Shown in pieces: positions 1 to 6,684 of a stretch of 15,906 bases of DNA (position 1 is its first letter; each line of letters begins with the position of its first letter). This DNA is from Bacteroidales bacterium (GTDB lineage Bacteria > Bacteroidota > Bacteroidia > Bacteroidales > UBA1715). The translations under genes were made by a program, and so were the position numbers. The DNA lies in assembly GCA_031262005.1 (NCBI GenBank), contig JAISIO010000116.1, positions 1 to 15,906 of the forward strand, given 5' to 3'. The notes under the pieces are model-generated. The model saw only the letters and a program-made list of their open reading frames with translations. It was not told the origin of the DNA and made no database searches.

Positions 1-25
1 ATTTGCAAGGCTTGTTTTTGCGCTA

Positions 26-56
26 CAAAAATATACACATTTTTTTTACTCTGCAA
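26..56 (-). promoter_or_regulatory. Possible leftward Bacteroidota promoter
   Basis: On the minus strand, TTG (56-54) is followed after 20 bases by TATTTTTG (33-26). This fits the Bacteroidota -33/-7 pattern TTG-N19~21-TAnnTTTG exactly. It would drive a gene lying off the left edge. The region is AT-rich, so a chance match is possible, and no downstream gene is visible to confirm it. Its -33 element touches the hairpin at 55-74. Confidence 0.35.
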
Positions 57-77
57 TACCGCAAATGCGGTATTTTT
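55..77 (+). terminator. Possible intrinsic terminator at left edge
   Basis: AATACCGC (55-62) pairs perfectly with GCGGTATT (67-74) around a four-base loop, and the T run extends to 77. Read on the plus strand, this is a compact GC-cored stem with a short U-tract, which suits termination of a rightward gene ending before the window. On the minus strand no U-tract follows the stem. No gene can be seen to the left, so the role is inferred. Confidence 0.4.
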
Positions 78-597
78 ACGTCTCAAAATTTCACTGTAAA
101 AATTGCGGCAAAATATCCAAGTAACACAGTGATAATCAATTACATACAAACGCATTTTTGCAAAATAGGCGTTTCAACCGCTAATCGATAATTGTTTGGT
201 TTTTACATTATTACATGAATGCTAAAAACTGCATTTTTTTGAAAAATCAGACAAAAAACCACAAAAAAAATTTCAAACACTTGCTAATCAGCAATATATA
301 AAAGCACAATACACTACGCAAAACGCCTATTTTCATGCATTTCACCCTGTAAATAGTCATATTATTAGAATAATAAGACACCTCTTTACATTCATTATCA
401 AACAATTACAAAAACGATAGGTTTTTATTCGCTCGTTTAGCCATTTTTTAACTAAATGACTGCTTTCTATGCAACCTGAAAAAAGCATCTTTCTCTTCAG
501 ATACAATATTCGGTTATGAGGTATATACATACTAACCTCAACGAAGAAAAAATTTTCAGCAAGTGAACTTCAACGCCAATTAGGTCATGCTAATCCG
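78..597. other. Gene-free AT-rich intergenic stretch
   Basis: I find no credible coding region, tRNA or other RNA gene here. It is very AT-rich with many A and T runs. It lies downstream of the 3' end of the large minus-strand cargo gene, whose TAG stop is at 598-600. I could not identify a convincing terminator for that gene: the candidate stems just past the stop are only about four base pairs. The only structure seen is the inverted repeat at 162-333. Confidence 0.6.
162..333. repeat. 13-base inverted repeat pair
   Basis: AAAATAGGCGTTT at 162-174 has its perfect reverse complement AAACGCCTATTTT at 321-333, with 146 bases between. A GCATTT copy lies outside each arm (152-157 and 337-342), but not directly abutting. 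The enclosed stretch has no coding content. It could be the ends of a small decayed non-autonomous element, a long-range stem, or chance in AT-rich DNA. Confidence 0.35.
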
Positions 598-3500
598 CTA
601 CCGTATCAACGTAATGTAGCCTTTTGCAAACTGTTCTTCATCTTTCGTATCCACATAGCGAATGGTGTACGAGTAGGTTTCCATAGGTTGGTCTTTGCCG
701 TTGTACACGCCATTCCATCCGTGTTGCAGGTCGTTGCTCTCGAATACTATTTGCCCCCAGCGATTGTAAATGCGCACTTCCAAAAATTCTTTGATGCCCC
801 AGCCTCTCACAAATGCTATATCATTGTTGCCATCGCCATTAGGCGTAAATGCTTGCGGCATGGCAGCTTTGGTTTCTACTACAATTCTAAATAAAATATC
901 GGCGTGTTCCTCAAAACAGCCCAAAGTATCGTACATAGAGATGCGATATGGAATTTCATACGGAAAATCCCAACAATTCGGGTAACCCGGCGTTCCGCAC
1001 TCCAAGTGAATATTGGGACTTACACAATCGGTACAACTTAAAAAATCGGCAGGCGACCATTCGTACATGACACCTTCCACCGGCGTATTGTTCACATTGT
1101 ATATTTGCCCTGCTATTAATTTTGAATCGGGACGCGAAGTCAAAACCATTTCCGTAGGTGTGCGATAATACAACAGAGCCGAATCGGGTGCTCCTTGGTA
1201 ACGAGGACGCTGCTGCACGTATACAAACAGACTATCATGCTCGGCACAGCCATACAAGGAAGTAATATCGGCATACGCCATACCCGACTCGCGTGGTTTG
1301 TATAACGTAACCGCCTCGTTCGGATTGCTGAAATACTGCTGCGGCTTCCATGCAATGGTGCTAAACGAGCCTTGTGCCGTAATTGCACTACTTTCGCCAA
1401 GACAAAGAACGCTGTCATAATCGAATTGCACATCGGGTACGGGGTAGAAATAAACTTTTTTTCGTGCGGTATCGTTGCAGGCTACTCCTTCTATCGAAAG
1501 ACTTACTTCGTAGGGTGTATCTTTGGCGGTAAATGTGTGTGTCGGATTTTTCTCGGTTGAAGTACTTCCGTCGCCAAATTTCCATTTGAAAACATTATCT
1601 TTTGCTCCTATTGAAGTGTTAATAAATTCAACGGTATGTGGCGCACAGCCTATGCTATCCACATCATCAATGCCACGCAAAAAGTTTGCCTCCACGGGGT
1701 GTAATTCTATAAGGAGATATTTGGAGGTATCCACCTTGCAGGTATTGGGCGCATCTACTATATAGTGCACTTTGTAGCGTTTGTTTTCGGTATCGGGCAA
1801 GGCTCCATACGAGTGAATAGCCTGCTCCAAATCAGTGTAATTTTGCACGCCATCGCCAAACGACCAATACGACGTATAACGCTCAACATTCAACGCTCGT
1901 GTGCGGGTAAACGTAACATCTTCACCCACGCAAACCAAATGTTTGTCTGCCACAAATTCCACGTCGTAACCCGGAACTTCTATCATTTCTCTCGCGGTAT
2001 CGGTCTCGCAACCATAGTAATCGCTGTGGGTAATAAGTTCTATGGTTTGCATACCGTAATCGGCAAACGTAATCACTCGCGGAGCTATTGACGAGGCTGG
2101 CGATACAATAATTGTATTTCCGCTTTCAATTTTGTTCCATTCCGTTGAAGCGTATTTTCCTCTGTACCAAGTATCGTCTATGTACACAATAAATACCTGC
2201 CCTGGTTCTTTGCATTTATCCATATCACGAATCTGAATGTGTGCCGAAACATCTTTTACTTCAATAGCAGTGTCGGTAGTAGCCTTGCATTCTCTCATAG
2301 GGTCTATGGGGCTTTTGCTGTAAGCCGTGAGCGAAACCTTGAATTTACCGGGCACACTTTCTTGCGTGTAGCGGTGGCGCACGGTATCCGCAAAAATATA
2401 TTCGGGTTTTGAACTTGCAGGGTCGCCTGTTATAATGGTACCATCGCCAAAATCCCATGTAAATCTATGAATAGCATTATCCAAATACGGGTCACTAAAA
2501 TCACGGGTAATAATAGCTTCATGATTCAGACAAAGTTTTGGAGTGGTCAATGCGAATTTTGAATTCGGCACAATTGGTTTTATATAATCCGGTACGGTAA
2601 GACTGTCGGAACAACCAAGAATGTCGGTTACCTTGAGAGAAGGCGATACAAAACCCTCTGTATCAAACATAACGGTATGTACACTATCGGTACCCTGCGA
2701 AGGTGTTCCGCTGCCAAAATCCCACAAACGACTCACGATTGTGGTATCGGTGTCCCAGCGTGTAGTGTCGGAAAATTCCGTTGTAAACGGCAAACAATCG
2801 GAAACAATGGTTGCTTTAAAAGCAGCCTCCGGCTTATACACTTTCAGCGGAATGCGCATGGTGTCGGCACATTTAAACTGATCGGCGGTAACAACTTCTA
2901 TGTATTGTATATTTTTATCGTCGAAGAGAAAGTACGCGGTATCGGCATAGAATTGTTCTCCATTTCGTAGCCAATATGTTTCGTTCCAATCCACATCTTG
3001 CGCAGCCTTGCCTATTTGAATAAGAGTACTATCGCCCAAACAAGGTGTAGGATTGTCTATTATAAAATCGGCTTTAATATCGGTTACTGTAGTTTCAACC
3101 GATACCGTATCGTAGCAATTGCACGGACCAGCACCGTGGCAATCTTCGTCGCCATTGTAGCCTATGGCGTAGATCTCATATCGTCCACGTCCGTCGGGAA
3201 AACCGAAATGGGTGTGAACGGTGTCTTCAAAATTGATATGCACCGTATCTTTATTGTGAGCAAAATGCCAACCGGGAGTACGTCGTCCTGCTGGTCGCAA
3301 ATACCAATCTATATATTGATTGGGCGAAGAATAATCGACATTTATTTTTTGACTAAATGAGTAGGTGTAATTATAGTTGTCTTCGCAATTTTTTTGCGGT
3401 TCATTAATCTTTAAAATAGGTCCATGCAGGTGTATGGTGGTAGGAATCTGTAATTCCGTTACGGAATCCTGCACGGAGCGCGACCTGCAACCGTGGTCGG

Positions 3501-5412
3501 AAAGAACGTAATACACACTATGTTCGCCCACGGAGTCGCGCAGTTCCATTGCAAGTTCTCTATCCTGCACCGCTCCCGGTGCCGGTAGGGTGTTATTCGG
3601 CGTTCCAAAACGATTGCGAATCCAATGAGGAGCGGAGATAAACAACGTATCGTAACCACTGTTCATAAGAGACGTATCGTTGTTGTGAAACGTGAATTTC
3701 AATAATTCCGAAGCGCACATAATCGTATCGGGAAAAATAAGTTCGGCACTTGGTTTGTAGCCCACTTTTATAATTTCTTTTTTGCTTGCCGAATCTTTGG
3801 CATAATCATATACCACACAACCTCTGTCGGTTACGGCTCTCACCGCTGTTTGGTATACTCCCCGCAGGTTGTGTGTCCACGATGCTTGTCCGAAACCGGT
3901 AGCATCAACGGTAAATACCGGGTGTTCATAGTCAAAATCCCATTCCACCCGTGCAAAATTATCACGTGTTGTATTGTAGGTTCTTGTCTCGCTAAACAAT
4001 ACGCCAAGCGGAGCACAGCCACTTACGGAGCTAAGACGTGATAGTTCAATTTTAGGAAATACCAATTCTATATTATTGGGTTTTTCAAGGCTGTCTTTAC
4101 AATTATTGGGTGTGATTACGGTAAGAGCATCGCTATACAAGCCCGCTTCGGTAAAGAAATAACTAACAGGATTCCCCGTCAATGCGCTTCCATTTATATT
4201 CCACTCGAATGAAGAACCCGGAACATTGCTCACGGCAGTGTAATCCACCGAAGTAGCTTCGCAGTAAAATGCGTCGGTAGGCGTGTAGCTTATTTGCAGC
4301 GGAGTTTCCACTCTGAACGTTTTTGTAATACTACGTTCACACACGCCATTATCAACGGTGAGAGTCATTCGTTTTGTTCCGCCGCTTAGTTCCTGCACGG
4401 TATATTTGTTGTTTGTTCCCTTCACTGCGGGGTTCGATTCGTAAGCCCACGAATAGGAAATAGTGCGAGGCGAAGCGGGTGTAGCACTTCCCGTAAATGT
4501 AATTGTGCCGTTACAGGCTTCGTTTGTTCCGTCAAGAGTTTTTCCGTCGTCGGCAATAGTGAAATCGGGTTTGTAGTCAATCAATTGAATGGCTACCGAA
4601 GCCGAGGCTTCACAATCATGTATAGAAACATTTTTGAGAGTGGCGGTGTATGCGCCGTAGCCGTTATACGTATGCGAAGGGTGTTGTGTGCTTGTATTTA
4701 GTGGCGTGCCGTCTCCAAAATTCCATTCAAAATAGTCGAGTAGCGTGTCGGCAGGACTTGTGTTAGCAAACTGCACGGCAAGCACCGGGTCGCACGTTTG
4801 CTTTTTATCGGAACTAATGCTTGTTTTTGGCGCATCATTGTAGGTTTTTACGGTTATTGTGTGTCGTTCGCGATTGGTGCAGCCGTTGGCATCGGTTACT
4901 GCGCAGAATATACTATGTTCGCCGGCACTCCTAAAACTGTGAGCCGCAGGAACTTCCGAAGGATATGTTGTACCATCGGAAAGTATCCACATATACGAGG
5001 TTAGGGGCGCATCGCTTTCGGTAGCGGTAATCGAAAATTGAAATGGTTTGTACACACAACTTTCCTCCTTGTCGCTCGCAATTTGAACATCAGGATCACG
5101 AAAAGCGATAATAGGTTTTGAAACGGTTTCCACCAGCATTTCGGTTGTGAGGTCAAATACTTTCATTTGTGCCATATAGTTTCCCGGCAGTAAATAAGTG
5201 TTTTCCATTTGATACGTCTCGGTAGAAAATTTACCCGGCTCCACCACCCATTCGTAGCGATAATCGGCAATAATTGTAGGGTCGGTAGTGTTGGTAAACG
5301 TAACTAAAAGCGGCGTACAGCCTTGCGATACCGAAGGATTAAAATCAAATTGCTGTGCTAAAACAGTCAGAGAAAAGCAGAATATAAGGAATAATAAAAA
5401 CGAGCGTTTCAT
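598..5412 (-). CDS. Secreted PKD-repeat adhesin-like protein with type B T9SS sorting domain
   Basis: A very large secreted or surface protein of 1604 residues. I chose the ATG at 5412 because it opens a clear signal peptide (residues 1-19, basic MKR then a hydrophobic run ending VLA before QQ) and because a promoter lies between it and the longer in-frame start at 5526. The body contains about eight PKD-like beta-sandwich units, recognisable by W-x-F-G-D-G or close variants followed by a H-x-Y/F turn, often ending in a GC pair. The protein is rich in paired cysteines, suggesting disulfides outside the cell. The last 90 residues (about 1515-1604) carry the gliding-motility-associated C-terminal signature: FTPNGDGNND, YNRWGQIVF, GWNG and a Y-x-Y-x-I strand (CHU_C/TIGR04131 type). 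That family is known to direct export by the T9SS through a PorP/SprF partner, and such a gene is divergent at 5594. The ligand or exact role cannot be told; adhesion or matrix binding is an inference from the PKD content. Confidence 0.93.
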   Translation of the reverse strand: MKRSFLLFLIFCFSLTVLAQQFDFNPSVSQGCTPLLVTFTNTTDPTIIADYRYEWVVEPGKFSTETYQMENTYLLPGNYMAQMKVFDLTTEMLVETVSKPIIAFRDPDVQIASDKEESCVYKPFQFSITATESDAPLTSYMWILSDGTTYPSEVPAAHSFRSAGEHSIFCAVTDANGCTNRERHTITVKTYNDAPKTSISSDKKQTCDPVLAVQFANTSPADTLLDYFEWNFGDGTPLNTSTQHPSHTYNGYGAYTATLKNVSIHDCEASASVAIQLIDYKPDFTIADDGKTLDGTNEACNGTITFTGSATPASPRTISYSWAYESNPAVKGTNNKYTVQELSGGTKRMTLTVDNGVCERSITKTFRVETPLQISYTPTDAFYCEATSVDYTAVSNVPGSSFEWNINGSALTGNPVSYFFTEAGLYSDALTVITPNNCKDSLEKPNNIELVFPKIELSRLSSVSGCAPLGVLFSETRTYNTTRDNFARVEWDFDYEHPVFTVDATGFGQASWTHNLRGVYQTAVRAVTDRGCVVYDYAKDSASKKEIIKVGYKPSAELIFPDTIMCASELLKFTFHNNDTSLMNSGYDTLFISAPHWIRNRFGTPNNTLPAPGAVQDRELAMELRDSVGEHSVYYVLSDHGCRSRSVQDSVTELQIPTTIHLHGPILKINEPQKNCEDNYNYTYSFSQKINVDYSSPNQYIDWYLRPAGRRTPGWHFAHNKDTVHINFEDTVHTHFGFPDGRGRYEIYAIGYNGDEDCHGAGPCNCYDTVSVETTVTDIKADFIIDNPTPCLGDSTLIQIGKAAQDVDWNETYWLRNGEQFYADTAYFLFDDKNIQYIEVVTADQFKCADTMRIPLKVYKPEAAFKATIVSDCLPFTTEFSDTTRWDTDTTIVSRLWDFGSGTPSQGTDSVHTVMFDTEGFVSPSLKVTDILGCSDSLTVPDYIKPIVPNSKFALTTPKLCLNHEAIITRDFSDPYLDNAIHRFTWDFGDGTIITGDPASSKPEYIFADTVRHRYTQESVPGKFKVSLTAYSKSPIDPMRECKATTDTAIEVKDVSAHIQIRDMDKCKEPGQVFIVYIDDTWYRGKYASTEWNKIESGNTIIVSPASSIAPRVITFADYGMQTIELITHSDYYGCETDTAREMIEVPGYDVEFVADKHLVCVGEDVTFTRTRALNVERYTSYWSFGDGVQNYTDLEQAIHSYGALPDTENKRYKVHYIVDAPNTCKVDTSKYLLIELHPVEANFLRGIDDVDSIGCAPHTVEFINTSIGAKDNVFKWKFGDGSTSTEKNPTHTFTAKDTPYEVSLSIEGVACNDTARKKVYFYPVPDVQFDYDSVLCLGESSAITAQGSFSTIAWKPQQYFSNPNEAVTLYKPRESGMAYADITSLYGCAEHDSLFVYVQQRPRYQGAPDSALLYYRTPTEMVLTSRPDSKLIAGQIYNVNNTPVEGVMYEWSPADFLSCTDCVSPNIHLECGTPGYPNCWDFPYEIPYRISMYDTLGCFEEHADILFRIVVETKAAMPQAFTPNGDGNNDIAFVRGWGIKEFLEVRIYNRWGQIVFESNDLQHGWNGVYNGKDQPMETYSYTIRYVDTKDEEQFAKGYITLIR

Positions 5413-5441
5413 GGTGTAATTGCGTGTTATGGTTGTGGTTG

Positions 5442-5472
5442 CGAAAGTAAGAATATAAAAATTGTTTATCAA
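5442..5472 (-). promoter_or_regulatory. Promoter of the PKD cargo gene
   Basis: On the minus strand, TTG (5472-5470) is followed after 20 bases by TACTTTCG (5449-5442), a one-mismatch form of the Bacteroidota -7 box TAnnTTTG. Transcription would begin roughly 30 bases before the ATG at 5412. The spacing and position fit well. It overlaps the plus-strand promoter at 5462-5490. Confidence 0.6.
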
Positions 5473-5490
5473 GAAATCATAGTATCTTTG
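5462..5490 (+). promoter_or_regulatory. Promoter of the PorP/SprF operon
   Basis: TTG (5462-5464) is followed after 18 bases by TATCTTTG (5483-5490), a perfect match to the Bacteroidota -7 consensus TAnnTTTG. Transcription would start near 5497, giving a leader of about 95 bases before the GTG start at 5594. No equally good promoter precedes the next gene at 6685, so both genes are probably read from here. Confidence 0.65.
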
Positions 5491-5569
5491 CACGCAATCG
5501 CGAAAATTTTTCGTAAAAATACGCACACTTCATGCAACTATTTTCTCTTTTTACGGTTCTTATGGTAAA

Positions 5570-5581
5570 TTAAACGTTTAA
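5570..5581. promoter_or_regulatory. Perfect 12-base palindrome upstream of the GTG start
   Basis: TTAAACGTTTAA is a perfect palindrome that ends 12 bases before the GTG start codon of the PorP/SprF gene, inside its inferred leader. It could be an operator half-site pair or a weak hairpin near the ribosome entry site. No known regulator motif is recognised, and a chance origin in AT-rich DNA is possible. Confidence 0.3.
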
Positions 5582-5593
5582 AACTGTCAATCG

Positions 5594-6604
5594 GTGAAAA
5601 AAATTCTATTCATTATTGGTATAGTCCTACTTTGCGGCAAAATGGTTGCACAAGATTTGCATTTTTCGCAATTCTATGCATCACCGCTTACGTTGAATCC
5701 TGCCAATACGGGCTGGTACAACGGTGATTGGCGTATAAGCGGAAATTACCGCCAGCAATGGAAAGCAATTGATAATCGTCCGTTTTCAACGTATGCACTT
5801 GGTGTTGAACGGCAATTTGCTCACTATTTAAACTTTTTCTCGGTGGGTGTGCAGCTATTGAGCGACGAATCGGGTTACGTGGGGTTGCGTGCACACAAAG
5901 CATTACTTTCAGGTTCGTATGCTCGCAATATTAACGGACACAGCCTTTCGCTCGGATTTCAAGCCGGAGTGGTATACAAAAGCACCAATATAGATCGCTA
6001 CACATACGACGAACAATTCGATTTGGGAGGCGAATCGGTATTCAATCCCAATTTCCCCATAAGCGAACTTGCGCAAGAGCCTATTCTATACCCGCTGTTT
6101 CATGCAGGTTTGTTGTGGAGCAAAACATTTGCCGGCAAATTTGCACCCGAAGTAGGCATTGCATTTTTCAATATCAATAGTCCGAAAGAAACATTCTATG
6201 GCACAAGTTCCCGAGATACACGCTTACCTCTGCGCACAAGCCTTTCGCTCGGCGGCGATTTCACAATTTCCGACAATATTATTATACAACCCACACTGCT
6301 GTATATGATAGAGCATCAGGCAAAAGAATTTTTGTTTGGCAGCAATCTTGTGTACACCGCTTTTGAACACATAAAACCATTTGCCGGCACTTTCATACGC
6401 TACGGAAGTTATACCAATTTCGATGCTTCGGCATGGGTTATTGGTGCTCGCTACGGACGCTGGCGTTTTGGCGTAAGTTACGATGTTAATATTTCTACAC
6501 TGCGCACGGCAACTCACGGCAGAGGAGCAATCGAGTTTTCGCTTGTGTATATTTCGCCGAGCACACGCAATTCACTTATAAAAATTCCTTGTGATAGACT
6601 TTAA
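5594..6604 (+). CDS. PorP/SprF-family type IX secretion outer-membrane protein
   Basis: A 336-residue outer-membrane beta-barrel protein of the PorP/SprF family (TIGR03519 type). The GTG at 5594 is the only start that includes the signal peptide (residues 1-19, MKK, hydrophobic core, ending MVA before QD); the upstream ATGs at 5532 and 5562 are out of frame. Just after cleavage comes the family hallmark HFSQFYASPLTLNPANTG, then NYRQQW, followed by alternating beta-strand sequence to the end. Family members work with the T9SS, and in gliding Bacteroidota SprF is needed for export of the adhesin SprB. Here the probable client is the divergent PKD protein ending at 598, which has the matching type B sorting domain. 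The gene is probably co-transcribed with the OmpA-type gene 80 bases downstream. Which member of the family it is (PorP itself or a cargo-specific SprF-like copy) cannot be decided; its place beside a cargo favours the latter. Confidence 0.92.
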   Translation: MKKILFIIGIVLLCGKMVAQDLHFSQFYASPLTLNPANTGWYNGDWRISGNYRQQWKAIDNRPFSTYALGVERQFAHYLNFFSVGVQLLSDESGYVGLRAHKALLSGSYARNINGHSLSLGFQAGVVYKSTNIDRYTYDEQFDLGGESVFNPNFPISELAQEPILYPLFHAGLLWSKTFAGKFAPEVGIAFFNINSPKETFYGTSSRDTRLPLRTSLSLGGDFTISDNIIIQPTLLYMIEHQAKEFLFGSNLVYTAFEHIKPFAGTFIRYGSYTNFDASAWVIGARYGRWRFGVSYDVNISTLRTATHGRGAIEFSLVYISPSTRNSLIKIPCDRL

Positions 6605-6616
6605 AATTAGGCTTTT

Positions 6617-6683
6617 AGACACAAGACTAATAGATACGAGATACAAGTTACAAGACACAAGACACAAGACTAATAGACAAGCA
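6617..6683 (+). repeat. Degenerate heptamer tandem repeat in the intergenic gap
   Basis: The 80-base gap between the PorP/SprF gene and the next gene is filled by a 7-base periodic repeat whose best unit is ACAAGAC, with three consecutive perfect units at 6650-6670. An 18-base stretch starting AGACACAAGACTAATAGA occurs twice, at 6617-6634 and 6660-6677. The array ends just before the ATG at 6685, so it lies in the untranslated spacer of the inferred operon. It looks like replication slippage; no function is evident. Confidence 0.75.
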
Positions 6684-6684
6684 G

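Noticed and set aside
3..191. 62-codon plus-strand open frame at the left edge
   Set aside because: Low-complexity AT-rich sequence, no recognisable domain, and it runs through the terminator-like hairpin at 55-77.
5413..5526. N-terminal extension of the PKD cargo to an upstream in-frame ATG at 5526
   Set aside because: It would put about 38 residues before a clear signal peptide and would lie across both inferred promoters; the ATG at 5412 fits export.
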